This document shows positions 13,647 to 28,865 of a DNA stretch of 64,000 nt, piece after piece (position 1 is the first letter of the stretch; every line of letters starts with the position of its first letter). The DNA is from Amphiura filiformis (lineage: Eukaryota > Echinodermata > Ophiuroidea > Amphilepidida > Amphiuridae), in contig NC_092631.1 of the NCBI RefSeq assembly GCF_039555335.1, forward strand, positions 496,001 to 560,000. Reading direction: 5' to 3'. Below the pieces are notes generated by a model that made no database searches, was not told where the DNA came from, and saw only the letters and a list, made by a program, of their open reading frames with translations. The translations under genes were made by a program, and so were the position numbers.

Positions 13647-14012
13647 TTTTATGTGACAAAACCAAGTGAATTTTTACTCACTACAATATTTCGTCCTTCA
13701 CATCGGAGGACTTCATTAGGTATGACTGATATATGGTCATCTGATCCACTTTCCCGGGAGATGGGTTTCCGGTGATGCTTAGACTCATTTGCAGTCTTTA
13801 AAAGCGAATCATATACTTGGCTAAGGAAATATGTGCCCTCCTCTCTGTTTAAGGTCTTGCTCCCCCTTCTTATCTCCATGGCTTCTCGAACTTCTCCCGG
13901 GAAAGTGGATCAGATGACCATATCAGTCATACCTGATGAAGTCCTCCGATGTGAAAGACGAAATATTGTAGTGAATAAAAATTCACTTGGTTTTGTCACA
14001 CAAAAATGTTGT
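13647..14012. mobile_element. Inverted-repeat relic, possibly Penelope-type terminal repeat
   Basis: Arms of about 100 bases containing CCTGATGAAGTCCTCCGATG and GACGAAATATTGTAGTGAAT face each other at 13647-13745 and 13895-14003. The CTGATGA...GAAA arrangement resembles the hammerhead core that Penelope-like terminal repeats carry, but stem III and the cleavage site do not fit. It lies in the intron of kinase-propeller gene 1. Confidence 0.55.
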
Positions 14013-14372
14013 TTTGTTTATTTAATCAACAAACCTGATGAACTTATTCAACAAACCAAAGTATGGTATCCTCTCCACTGGTGTTCTGATATTTACACCA
14101 CTGGTTATGTTATGGTGGTTGTACTAAAATTTTATTGTGAATGAATTGACCTTTTCGGTAAATCCCATAAGCCTTTACAAATACACCTTGCTGACTTGCA
14201 ATGCACAGTAACGATGTTCGATAAACGATGTGTGCATCAACGCAGATCGGTGTGACATCTCAGGTGTACTCGCAAAAGCTTATTATGGGATTTACTGAAA
14301 AGGTCAGTTGTTTTTGAATTATAACTACAATCATTTTCAAGCATCACTATGAGGTAATTTTGAAGTACCTAC

Positions 14373-15198
14373 CATCAGCTTCAGTAAGAATCTCATCAGT
14401 ACAAGTAGGTGTAGGTCTGTATTCACACCATACACGTCTCACTATTTCACTGCTTTCTGGTCTCTGCATGGGATCTTGATGCCAGCATTTCTCAATTAGT
14501 TCTCTCAAGAATTGGGGACAATCGTCAGGAATTGTTGGACGTAGATCATTTCCCATTACTTCATGGATAACCTTTTCGGATGTAAAACCTTTATATGGTT
14601 CTTCACAAGATATCAATTCCCAAACAATGATTCCAAAAGCATATGTAGCTGCTTTTGGAGACAGTACTCGGTCAGTGAAAATCTCTGGCGCTTGCCATCT
14701 AACATTTTCTTTGGTGCTTGCTTCTGTTCTTGTACTGGTAAGGTCTTTTGCGACACCAAAATCACATATCTTCAACACATCATCAGCAGTTATCATACAA
14801 TTGGGCGATTTCAAATTGAAAAGAGCCACATTGTTTTTCTTGAGGTAGTTAACTCCGCAAGCCAAATCATAGATCCAGCGATGAAGGTGTTTCTCTGGAA
14901 GTCTGTCTTTATCTTTGAGATAGTCATACAAGGACCCTTTAGCAGCAAATTCAGTTATGATAACTACATGTTCTTTTTCAATCACAGTATCATAATACCT
15001 GATAATATTCTTGTGATCAAGTTTCTTTAGGAATTCAATTTCATGTTTGTGCTGTTTTGTGGTTTCTTTGTCAAATTTTATCATCTTCTTAGCAGCAGCT
15101 TCAATGGTACCAAATTCCTTTGATTTCCATGTGCATCTGTAGACGATACCGTTGGACCCGCTCCCTAAGCACTCATGATAAGTCAAACTAGCACCCAT
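14373..15198 (-). CDS. Kinase-propeller gene 1, exon 1: predicted TKL pseudokinase
   Basis: The exon encodes a complete protein-kinase fold of 275 residues, closest by eye to MLK/ZAK-type tyrosine-kinase-like kinases. Visible are the glycine loop GSGSNG at residues 12-17, the ATP-anchoring Lys 37, alpha-C Glu 53, DFG at 146-148 and APE at 170-172. The catalytic loop reads ALFNLKSPN (125-133) where HRDLKxxN is expected, so the catalytic Asp is Asn and the His-Arg is Leu-Phe. The start ATG follows a TTTTTCAG acceptor, so a leader exon lies upstream. The donor GTAGGT after residue 275 joins the propeller exon. The gene sits antisense inside intron 5 of the helicase pseudogene. Confidence 0.85.
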
Positions 15199-15262
15199 GA
15201 CTGTAAATTGTGTTCTGAAAAAGTGATGAGAAATTGAGATGTTGGTTAATAGGAGAAATAAT

Positions 15263-15345
15263 ATTTTGTGAAAGAGTTTGGTGTAGTGATAAGAATACTT
15301 GTTTCTGGTGTATGAGGTCCTGGGTTCAATTCCCGGTGGTGGAAC
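15263..15345 (+). mobile_element. tRNA-like SINE head
   Basis: TTTGGTGTAGTGATAAGAAT resembles an A box and TCCTGGGTTCAATTCCCGGT is a B box with a paired T-stem. The acceptor stem is not closed and the anticodon arm is imperfect, so this is most likely a SINE head and not a tRNA gene. Confidence 0.55.
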
Positions 15346-16457
15346 CTGCTGTGGTATGCACTTTGAATCAATTAAATTGGTTGCATCGGTGGATTAAATT
15401 CAGATTTCCACTCTCCTTATGGTTAATTTAGAAAAAAATAAATCATAAGAGTAATCATTAGCGTCAATCAGGCTTGAAATGTGGGGGACAATCGGCCTGA
15501 TTTGTGGCTGAAAAAGTGACTGAAAAAAAACCCAAAAAAAGTCATTTTGCCATATGGTGGAGGGACGGGATTGACACCCATGAGAGTACTCCATCCTTTT
15601 GGAGGGGATGTTTTAACGCTTAAAAGTGTTGGTTCTGTGTATATCGAGACATAATCACAGTCAGTTTCTAAAAAAGTAGGGTGAAAAGCCCAACAGTCTA
15701 TATCCATCCCGAACACATCCAAAAGATAGACCATTTGGAAAGTACTGCTGCGGCATAAGTTGATTAAAGGGGTATGGTGCAATTTCTTCATGTTCTGTTC
15801 TCTATCTTACATTGCGGCCTACCATTTAAATAATATATGTGTTCAAATTCTGAGTTGTATTGTTGGGGCGTTGCATTTTTCCAAACGGGTGGGGGGGGTG
15901 TTTAAATGAAGTGAATTTTCAATGAAAAAAGCTTCAAAATCGGCGGCCAACTCACTTCCTGGTTCAAATTCAAGATGGCGGGGCACACAAAACCACATGG
16001 AACATGATATTTTTGCAGTAAATACAATGAAATTACATCCATCAGTGCTTCATCAAATAAGAATCTGATGAAATTAGTGCCATAATTAGGCAATGAACTG
16101 GATGGAATTTTTGAGTCATAATAGGTTTTGTCATGCAATTTAGCGACCATCACTGACATGACTGATGCAAGTTTTAAGCTTACTCACATAATATGGCATG
16201 GATACTTTATATTTGTCCATTTTCATTGAAAAATTGGAGGAGAGCATTTATTAGAGGGGGAGCATGCATTTAATATAAACAATACAGTATTTGTTTTGCT
16301 TTATTTTGTCCATAGAATTTTTCATGGAAATGATTTTAATACAAGTTTTATGGAATAATATAAAATAAACTTTTTACTTACCAAAGTGGAAAATCCTATG
16401 TATGTTGATTGTATCAATGCTTTATCATTTTGAGGCTGACCTTATTCAATGTAAATA

Positions 16458-16642
16458 AGGCTGTTCCAGTTGGAATCCCTACACCCCCTATCGAAGACAA
16501 GACCTTAAATCTTCCACACAGGGAGTGTGAATTTCAGTTGGGGTTACCTCAATGAGTTACTCCATTTGAAATCTACACCCCCTGTGTTGGAGATTAAGGT
16601 GATGTCTTTATAGGGGTGTATAATTTCAACTAGAATAAGCCC
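16458..16642. mobile_element. Foldback MITE
   Basis: Near-symmetric arms carry GGCTGTTCCAGTTGGAATCC on the left and the complementary ACTAGAATAAGCCC on the right, with CTACACCCCCTGT blocks facing each other. A relative lies at 29719-29890. Confidence 0.6.
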
Positions 16643-17225
16643 ATAGCAGGACAGGATAATACATGTATGACCTTGATCTTGTCACCATGATTATATTGAT
16701 CAAAGACTTGTTAGTGGGAAATTTTTATGTGGTTTTTAATTTTCGAGCTTTTCGTACTAATTTATAAGCCTGCGAAAATATTTTTTACCCATTTAGGCTT
16801 TCATTTGTAAATGGTCATTGTAATTGCGAGTATAAGAAACAGCAAAACTGCTTCAAACAGTTCAAAAAAGTTAGCGAAAAATTAATACTGCCAAAATATC
16901 ACGTTTTAGGAAGGTAGAATTGTTTGAGCAGGATGACATCAGGAAAGACCACACTATGTAACCACTTGACTTTGATTGAACCCTGGTCTTATTACCAATG
17001 TTACATGGCTTACAATGCTTACCACCAATTGAGATCCAAATGAACATCTTCCAGAAAAAAACCCAATAAAACAAACAAAAAAATCTTCCCAACTTAAACC
17101 TACCCTATTTGGCAAATACAACAGGTTATTTTCTGTTGTCTTAGAGAATTGATTAAGGAAATAAGTTATAAAGTTCTTACCATGCAAATGCAATGATTCA
17201 TTTTTTGCAACTTAAAATTCCACAG

Positions 17226-17649
<424 letters not shown>

Positions 17650-17813
17650 TAGGGTTATCTGATGAGCCTGAGATCAAGTAAAGAATGTTGGATTTTCATG
17701 AAACTTGGTAGAAATTATTACATGTAGGATCCTGTAACCATATTTTGGAAATTGTTTACATAATTGCAAAGATATATATGGCCCAAAATATTGACTTTAT
17801 GTAAGGGCTCATA

Positions 17814-18173
17814 TTGAAATTCCCTTACACAGGAAGATGTGCGCCATCCTGCAGCTTTCCTGTGCTAGCCTTCTTTTGTTAAAATCCTGTGTGATTATAA
17901 CACTGCAATTAGCCATTTAAATTAGGAGCGCGCTTTCCTGGGTTGTGCGATGAGCCGATTAGTTCAATTAGTTCAACAATCAATAAAATTGCCAATCTTT
18001 GATAAACTTTTATTATAATCCTTGTCACCAGACCACTTCAAAAGGCAGGGTGTATCACTGATGCATATAATCCATCCGTTTTATGACCAAGCTTTCCTGA
18101 GGCGCACGCTTAGCGAGGGGAATCCTGCCTTCTTTCTGTGTGAAAGCGTGGTAGGGTATTTCAATATGAGCCG
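17814..18173. mobile_element. GGGCTCATATTGAAAT-family MITE, copy 1
   Basis: The terminal inverted repeats start GGGCTCATATTGAAATTCCC and end with a near-complement. The interior carries an ACTTCAAAAGGCAGGGTGTA block shared with copy 3. There is no coding capacity. Confidence 0.75.
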
Positions 18174-18568
18174 TTATAGGGACATGGGTGTTTAATGGAA
18201 CAAAAAAGGCAATCCAAGGTCTAATTAATTTCATCTGAAGTCAAATTAGTAAAAATTGTTGGATTTTTATGACATTTTGTTGGAGAATATAACTTGCACC
18301 TCCCAATCATGAAAGCAGGTAACACTTGTGGTTCAAGAACTGCATGTATTGTTATATATTCGATCACATCTGGAATAGAAAATGTTTTAAGAAAGTATTA
18401 ATTGTGAAAAACTGTTTCAAGGAAATTAAAATTGGGCAACATTTTATGCACATGCAAGATAACTGGATCTGTTGGTTAAAACAAAGCACACAGATTGAGT
18501 TTTGCATCATATTAAAAAATAAAAAAGTAAAAAGTATAATGTGCATAAAAAGTGATGTAGATTATTTA

Positions 18569-18805
18569 GGGCTCATATTGAAATACCCTACCACGCTTTC
18601 ACACAGAAAGAAGGCAGGATTCCCTTTGCTAAGCGCACAACCCAGGAAAGCGCGCTCCTAATTTTTTAATTAATTTTTAAATTAACTTAAAAGTGGCTAA
18701 TTGCAGTGTTATAATCACACAGGATTTTAACAAAAGAAGGCTAGCACAGGAAAGCTGCAGGATGGCACACACCTTCCTGTGTAAGGGAATTTCAATATGA
18801 GCTCT
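18569..18805. mobile_element. GGGCTCATATTGAAAT-family MITE, copy 2 (internally deleted)
   Basis: It has the same termini as copy 1, in the opposite orientation, and lacks the central block. The flanks read TTA on both sides, which could be a 3-bp target duplication. Confidence 0.7.
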
Positions 18806-19007
18806 TAGAGTGTTCAGGACAAATTAAAAATTTCTTAAATTTTAAAGAAGTTCAAGAATGATTTAAAGAAAATTCCCAGGCAATATTGTTTTTGCGGTGG
18901 TTTTATTATCAGAAGTTTTTCATTTTCAAGATGAGAAACAAGTTAATTGTTATTTCTTAGAAACTTAGAAATCTTTTTCTTCTTGACACATACAGCTGTA
19001 CAACTCT

Positions 19008-19358
<351 letters not shown>

Positions 19359-19512
19359 TAAAACGCCCAATAAAGACTTAGTCACCGGACCGCGCCGGCC
19401 AGTTAAAGTACATGCCCTATCACACCACTCCACACCATACATAAATTCTCCCAGTCACATTTCCCAAATATGAAATTAAAAAAGTCAAATTTTAATTTAG
19501 TTCTTTTAAAGT

Positions 19513-19592
19513 TTGGCAGAGGCGGGGTTCGAACTCACGGCATAACGCTTAGTACTCTATGAGCCTAGCGCCTTAGACCACTCGACCACTTG
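19513..19592 (-). repeat. tRNA-like module in the 3.2-kb element
   Basis: The reverse complement reads TGGTCGAGTGGTCTAAGGCG, an A-box-like start of the leucine-tRNA type, and later GAGTTCGAACCCC, a B box. The T-stem and acceptor stem do not pair well, so a functional tRNA is unlikely. Confidence 0.5.
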
Positions 19593-20637
19593 TCTTGTTG
19601 TTATTCATCTGAAACTTATTTAAAAATATAATCGCAACTTCAATATATGCCTACCACGTTACAAGCAAAGACATAAAACGTATTATATTTTGGAATTTTA
19701 TCTGCTTAAAACATTAATGTGTATTATAATAGAGCTACCGTTATTTATATTGTTGAATTCTCAAGCGCATCATTTCGAATTGGGTTTTTATTCTCCTAAA
19801 GCCCGATACTGACTCCACCTGTACATTTTAATTTCATCGCGGGATGCTGAGATGTTTGAAAAGCATCGCAGCATCGCATACCGCCGCGAAGTGGAGTCAG
19901 GATCGGGCTTAATTCGAACCACCAGCATCCATGGTTCGATGTAGAGAGTCTTTCCTATTCAGAGGAAATACACACCTTATTGCCTTTTAACAATAACCAA
20001 TGACACTAGCACGTAATTCCAGTCAAGCACCAATCTTTAATCCTATTGTTGAAGAGGATAATAAGCTTATACTTATGTATAGTATTATTAAAAAGCTTAA
20101 GTCTTTGTTTGGCTAAATCCTGTTCAAGTGTGGCTAAATCCTGTACGAATGTCAGCGGCGAATGTCAGGTTATTATTTCCCAGTCTTGAAAAAAAAAAAT
20201 TGCAGGCAGAGGTGGGAATCGATCTCGGTACCTCCCGGTTAAAAAGCACTGTGCAAAACCACTAAGCCAACTAAATATCTGTTGTGAGATGCTTGACATT
20301 AATCTTTGATATTGCTTAATGGAACAAATCATGAATTAAATCAGTAATAAAAGAAGTAGATTCTTATTTAGCGGCCAAATTGGATAAAAGGGGAAATATT
20401 TGTCCCTGCTCTAAAGAAAATATAGGTTAGAAAATTATCAAATAAATTTAAATTAAAAATTGAGATTTTATATTTATTTATTTCACGAGGCGGCATTTTC
20501 ACAGACAAACACTGTATACGCTAAAAACTCGACCCTCATTACTAGATGGTAATGTCAATATCGGTGGTTCGAATCCGCCCGTCAGCAATGGTTATTATGA
20601 TTTTAATGCTACGCTACAATTTGTTCAATTTTTTTTC

Positions 20638-20777
<140 letters not shown>

Positions 20778-21549
20778 GAAAGGGGTATTTGAGCAATTTG
20801 AAATTTTTACCCCCGTATAATCATATGGGGTCATTTTGAACCCACCCCCTCCCAAATTGCCAAACTTAACGCACAACACCTATGAGTTTAAATCATACAT
20901 AATGATCAGTAGGCCCTACGTCCATCATGAATGAGTGGTCACTGCATTCATTTGGGAATGTGTAGGGACTGTAGCTTGATTCACCATCCACAACATGATA
21001 ATGTGTGCACATGCTACATTATATACACTTGTAGGCCTATGTTGTTGTTGGTGTATAAGTAATGGGCCTTGCAATTGAAATGCTTTTAATCCGATATTCA
21101 GATTATCTATTTGTTTTCATGAATTGGAAGACATTATTTGATGTATTATTGAGCTCAATGATCTGAAATTACTGGAATGTGAGGTCAGCATAGTATTTTA
21201 TTAACAGAAAGTATAGAGGCCCTGCATGAAATTATCGATTGGCTCCAAACAAAGGATTTGAGCCGGTGTCCTTCACCGTAGTTATGGCGGAGTGCAGTCC
21301 ATTCAATCAAATGTTGTCATCAACCTATTTGATTACAATCATGCTTTTGTTGAATGCATTTGAGTAGTCCGCCATATTTACGGGATGATATGTCACATGC
21401 AAGGCCTCTATTCTCCAAATTCATTTCCTAATGTATGTGAGAATGATACAATAATGACATGATGAACATAGTCATTGATGCATCAGTTTTAAAATAGACT
21501 AGGCGGTTACCATATTTGGCGGTTCTCGGCTGGGCGCGATTACCAGGCT

Positions 21550-22340
21550 GATGGTGACATGCCCATACGACAGTTTTTACTAATTTGACCTCACATGACC
21601 CCTGGCGACCCCAAAATGACCTTCCAAAAATTTGGCTCTAAATGTTGACTGTACCCACTAAGTTTCATGCCCATACGACAGTTTTTAGTAATTTGACCTC
21701 AGATGACCCCTGGGTGACCTTGGATGACCCCAAAATGACCTAAACTTATAACTCTAAATGTTGACTGTACCCACCAAATTTCATGTCCATATATGAGTTT
21801 TTACTAATTTGACCTCAGATGACCCGTGGTGACCTTGGATGACCCCAAAATGACCTTCAAAAATGTTGTTTTAAATGTTGACTGTACCTACCAAGTTTCA
21901 TGCCCATACGACACTTTTTAGTAATTTGACCTCAGATGACCCCTGGGAGGGGACCCGGTGTCAGATGACTTTAAAACGAACATAAACATCTTCTTGCCAG
22001 GACAGAACTACACCCACCCACGCGTTTGAGCCCGTGCACGACCTAGTTTTATGCCCATATGACAGTTTTAGTAATTTTACCTCAAATGACCCCTGGGGGG
22101 GCCCGGGGTCGGATGACTTAACGAACATAAACTTCTTCTTGCCAGGACAGAACTACACCCACCCACCGAGTTTGAGCCTCGCATGCGACCTAGTTTCATG
22201 CCCATATGACAGTTTTTAGTCATTTGACCTCAAATGACCCCTTGGAGGGGGCCCCGGGGTCGGATGACTTAACGAACATAAACTTCTCCTTGCCAGGACA
22301 GAACTACACCCACCCACCGAGTTTGAGCCCGTACGACCTA
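21550..22340 (+). repeat. Tandem blocks within the right part of the 3.2-kb element
   Basis: Seven or so copies of a roughly 100-150 base unit begin CATGCCCATACGACAGTTTTT and contain AATTTGACCTCAGATGACCC. The later copies also include CCAGGACAGAACTACACCCA. The unit is also present in the relic at 1727-2201. Confidence 0.8.
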
Positions 22341-22514
22341 CGACGGCCTCACATTAGCAGTCACAGACAAAACCTAAAACTACAGAATATATCCATTACT
22401 CGTCGATACTCGAAAGAGCTCAAAATAAATAACTTAGAAAATTTTCTTGATGTCCTTTAACATGTTTCCATAGTTAACCATCGTTAGCCATGGATATCTA
22501 TGCTGTAGAACTGA

Positions 22515-22754
<240 letters not shown>

Positions 22755-23591
22755 TAAATGTGATTTTTATAATGTTCCTATAGTTCGTACATGCCTTCCT
22801 TGAGGCAGTAAAATAAAATAAAATTTTGTGATTTTTTTTTTCAAAACTGCTCATTTTGCAGGAATCTGTTATGCTACTTGGATTCCTTTAGGCATTACCT
22901 TTCTGAAAATGTATATTTTTATATACTTATCATCATTACATTTAGAGACACTGAAAAACTAAACTACCGCCTCAAAGCAGGCATAGGGACTATAGTATCT
23001 AAATGCAAGTTTAATTGAAAAGAACTGGGATGGAAAAATGTGACACTTGATGGAAATGTTTGCTCTGAAGTAGAATTTGTTAATAATTGTAGATTTGTTT
23101 AGCCCTACATTTTAGTTCCAAACATCCTGTGACATGTTTGCTGTGTGATCAGTTCTGTTCAGAGAAGATATCTTACACTTCCTTCCCACAATGCATTTCT
23201 TCCAATTTTCTGTACTGATTTGCTATGTTGTGCAACATGGGTCGATAGTGACGAAATATACCTCAATGAACAGAGCACACACAGATCTTGCCAAATATAT
23301 TTATTTCCTAACTATCGACTCACGTTTAGCCAGTTTATTCTCAAAATTAAAACAAAGGAAACCTTCAAAAAGTAATGGAAGCATCATTTGATGAAAGGAG
23401 GTGATGTATCATGTTGCATAGGGTTCTGGGAAGGGTAAGATATCCTCTCTGATTTCTGTCCACATTTGTAAAAATACCGTACACCTCATTCATTTCAAAA
23501 GATACTTCAAAGCATCCTACTTCATTCCAAATAATTTCAAATCGGCTCGGTAAAACTATTGCTGATGATATTGTTTTGGTTTTTTTTTCAG

Positions 23592-23783
23592 CACCAGAGA
23601 CCCTGACAAGAGCTCTAGAGCTTCTCAGCTACTTGGGTGCCCTGAATGACAATGGTGAAGTGACCAAGTTGGGATCTATGATGGCTGAGTTCCCATTAGA
23701 CCCTCAGCTCTCCAAGATGTTGATTGCTAGCATTGATCATAACTGTACCAAGGAGATCTTGATCATAACAGCCATGTTGACAG
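23592..23783 (+). pseudogene. DHX15 pseudogene exon 8 (winged-helix / ratchet start)
   Basis: The exon runs from a TTTTTTTTCAG acceptor to a GTAAGG donor, phase 1 to phase 1. It encodes APETLTRALELLSYLGALND and MMAEFPLDPQLSKML, followed by ITAMLT, uninterrupted and close to the DHX15 C-terminal region. Confidence 0.9.
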
Positions 23784-24285
23784 GTAAGGATTTATAAATC
23801 ACTTGGATCAAATCAAATCAAATCAGCTCTGGAGCTCTCCAAGATGGTGACTGCTAGTATTAGTCATTACTGTGCTTAGGAGATCTTGAGCTATGTTCAG
23901 CTATGTTGACAGATCAAATCAAATAGGCTCTCCAAGATGTTTATTGTTAGCATTCATCAACACTGCACTGACGAGATCTTAATCACCACAGCCATGTTGA
24001 CTGGTAATGATTTATAAATCACTTGGATCAAATCAAATCAAATCAAATCGGATTAAATAAAATTGAATGAACTCTCCCATGATGTTGATTGTCAATGTTG
24101 ATGATAATTGCTCCGAGGAGATCTTGACCATCACAGCCATGTTGGCATGTAATGATTTGCAAATTACTTGGATCAAATCAGCTCTCCCAGATGTTGATTG
24201 CTCTCAGAAGATTTTGACTATCACAGCTATGTTGATGGGTAATGATTTATATATCACGAGATGATGATCATCACAGCCACGGTAG
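23784..24285 (+). repeat. Degenerate tandem copies of exon 8's 3-prime end and donor
   Basis: After exon 8 there are about four decayed repeats of its last 80 bases plus the intron start. Each carries forms of CTCTCCAAGATGTTGATTGC, GAGATCTTGA, ACAGCCATGTTGAC and ATTTATAAATCACTTGGATC. Copies are separated by (AAATC)n runs. They contain stops and are not exons. Confidence 0.8.
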
Positions 24286-24295
24286 TAATATTTAA

Positions 24296-24703
24296 GGGCT
24301 CATATTGAAATACCCAACCACGTTTTCACACAGAAAGAAGGCAGGATTCCCCTCGCTAAGCTCGCGCCTCAGGAAAGCTCGGTCATAAAACGGATGGATT
24401 ATATGCATCAGTGATACACCCTGCCTTTTGAAGTGGTCCATGATGAATGGGAAGATTTACACCGCCCACTACAACATAACGGTCTTTTTACAAGGATTAT
24501 AATAAAAGTTTATCAAAGACCTATTGATTGTTGAACTAATTGAACTAATCGGCTCATCGCACAACCCAGGAAAGCGCGCTCCTAATTTAAGTGGCTAATT
24601 GGAGAGTTATAATCACACAGGATTTTAACAAAAGAAGGCTAGCACATGAAAGCTGCAGGATGGCGCACACCTTCCTGTGTAAGGGAATTTCAATATGAGC
24701 CCT
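24296..24703. mobile_element. GGGCTCATATTGAAAT-family MITE, copy 3
   Basis: It has the same inverted termini as copies 1 and 2 and the same internal ACTTCAAAAGGCAGGGTGTA-type block. It lies in intron 8 of the helicase pseudogene. Confidence 0.75.
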
Positions 24704-24839
24704 AAAACCTCACCCTGTATTGTACATAAATAAATGTTGGCATTTAGACACCATCTTTCACATGTATCAAAGTGCCTTACATTTATTCCACTGTTGTTAG
24801 AATAATGTCAACTGCCATAAAATGCCCAAGGCATACGCT

Positions 24840-25020
24840 TACCTGTGGGCGGTGCTCAATGGACAATATTCTAACAGCTCCCCATTTCACCCCTGGGTAG
24901 AGAGAGGCAAGTGAGGTAAAGCACCTTGCCCAAGTGCAACACACAATGGCACTGCCAGGGCTCGAATTTGCAATCCTCTGAATGAGAGGCAGCACCTGTA
25001 CCGCAAATCAATCAATGGTA
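24840..25020 (-). mobile_element. SINE, reverse orientation
   Basis: Read on the - strand it has a tRNA-like head and a TTGGGCAAGGTGCTTTACCT body block, which matches the body motif of the SINE at 5284-5500. Confidence 0.6.
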
Positions 25021-25072
25021 AGATTGGCAGATCTGACAGTTGTGGTCTTGATTGATAACTGACTTTCATTAA

Positions 25073-26227
<1,155 letters not shown>

Positions 26228-26299
26228 GTAAGTAATCCAATAAGTAAAGTCACCTCTTTTTGTATCTTTTTAAGTTTTTAATTTTTAATTTTATTTGTC

Positions 26300-27284
26300 C
26301 ATGTTTCCTACACTTTTAAGGAAAACCTAACAACATTAACTCTAACACCTGTTAATACCACAGAAATTATACCACGATGAAAAATTCTGCGCATGCATGA
26401 ATCCCAGGGTCTGTGATGACGCAATCACCCTAGGTGTTATATGCTCACGGAATTGCTGGCCGGGCAGCAATAACCCGTGTAGCTACCGGTCCGTGATCGT
26501 GTGGTTGGCATGCGGGGGGTCAAAGGCTCGAATCCCGGGGGTGCCAAGTCAAAAATTCTTCTTCTTCTTCTTGACTTTTTCGTATCTTCTTTGACCTTCC
26601 GATATCAAAAAGCAGGGTTCAGTGTTAGGGGTAGGTAAGATGTATTTTTCCAGATTAGAGCCTATGTTAACCCTAACACCTGTTAATACCACAGAATACC
26701 ACAATGAAAAATTCTGCGCATGCATGAATCCCAGGGTCTGCGATGACGCAATCACCCTAGGTGTTATATGCTCACGGAATTGCTGGCCGGGCAGCAATAA
26801 CCTGTGTAGCTACCGGTCCGTGATCGTGTGGTTGGCATGCGGGGGGGTCAAAGGTTCGAAACCCGGGGGTGCCAAGTCAAAAATTCTTCTTCTTCTTGAC
26901 TTTTTCGTATCTTCTTTGACTTCCGATATCAAAAAGCAGGGTTCAGTGTTAGGGTTAGGTAAGATGTATTTTTCCAGATTAGAGCCTATGTTAACCCTAA
27001 CACCTGTTAATACCACAGAATACCACAATGAAAAATTCTGCGCATGCATGAATCCCAGGGTCTGCGATGACGCAATCACCCTAGGCGTTATATGCTCACA
27101 GAATTGCTGGCCGGGCAGCAATAACCCGTGTAGCTACCGGTCCGTGATCGTGTGGTTGGCATGCGGGGGGTCAAAGGTTCGAATCCTGGGGGTGCCAAGT
27201 CAAAAATTCTTCTTCTTCTTGACTTTTTTGTATCTTCTTTGACTTCCGATATCAAAAAGCAGGGTTCAGTGTTAGGGTTAAAGA
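26300..27284 (+). repeat. Three tandem copies of a 325-bp tRNA-like repeat
   Basis: GCATGCATGAATCCCAGGGT starts at 26391, 26718 and 27042, giving periods of 327 and 324 bases. Each unit holds a B-box-like GGTTCGAATCC within a tRNA-like segment (GATCGTGTGGTTGGCATGCG), a (TTC)n run and CCCTAACACCTGTTAATACC. The copies are over 95% alike, so the duplication is recent. They lie in intron 9. The repeat translations are not genes. Confidence 0.85.
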
Positions 27285-27479
27285 AACAAAGGAAGTCAGT
27301 GCTGTCTCCTGATTTGGACAAATGCAAAGGAAAAAAACCCTTTTTTCATCTAAACATTTGTTCTTTACCTATCAATTATGAGGGGCAAATTTCTGGCATT
27401 TTTTGGAATAAATTTATATTTGACAACATTGATACAGAAGTTATAAACTAATAGAATAAGTCATTAACCATCTTTATAA

Positions 27480-27740
<261 letters not shown>

Positions 27741-28529
27741 TAACTATGTGAGATAACACCCTCTCACCCCCCCCCCCCCTGAAAAAAATTCTTCCTGTCC
27801 TTAGACTTGCAATATAGCATATCAAAATCAACAAATGGCTCCAGAAGTCTTGTATAGGAGCTCAAATCCAGTCTTGGATAAGCTATCATCTCAATCCTTT
27901 AAATGTGGAGTGTGCATTTTTCAAGGGAATTATGTTAAAAGAACATCAGAAGATTTTCCTTTTTACTTTCAACAGGTTCATTCCTGTACCCCTTCTCTCT
28001 TTACATCATACTTGCTGTCTTCAGTGGCGGCACCAGGAAAACTTTTAGGGGGCAGGAATTTGGGGGGGGCAAAGTGAATGGGGGGGCAAAATCAACCAAT
28101 TTTGCGCAAAATTGCCACAAAAAGTGCAAATTTTTGTAATTTTGAGTTTTTACTGGGGGACAAGAGTTCTGACTGAGGGCATTTCCCCCATGTCCCCCCC
28201 CTGTGGCGCCACCACTGGCTGTCTTGAATTACATCATTTTATTCCTGATCTCTGTGAAGTTGATTATGCAGGATCTCTGATAGGGTATCATGCATAATGA
28301 TCTCAAATAGGTTATACTTGTAATCATAGGAAGATTCAGATAGTGAATCATTTTCCTTGTATGTTTGGGCTTGTATGGCATAACCATTGGATTAAGCATG
28401 GTTACCAAGCCACATTTGCATGATCAATCAAAAGAATAATGAATCAGGCTCTTTAGTAGAAACTATATCTTCAGGTCCCAGGCTTCAGGCAATGTATTGA
28501 AATAATAATATTATAGAGATACATAATGA

Positions 28530-28852
<323 letters not shown>

Positions 28853-28865
28853 GCATGGTTATAAT

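Noticed and set aside
14563-15030. 155-codon frame opposite the kinase exon
   Set aside because: It is the antisense shadow of the kinase domain, seen in both paralogues with no conserved motif.
26397-27327. Repeated long frames on both strands
   Set aside because: They follow the 325-bp tandem unit and contain a tRNA-like segment, so they are repeat-derived.
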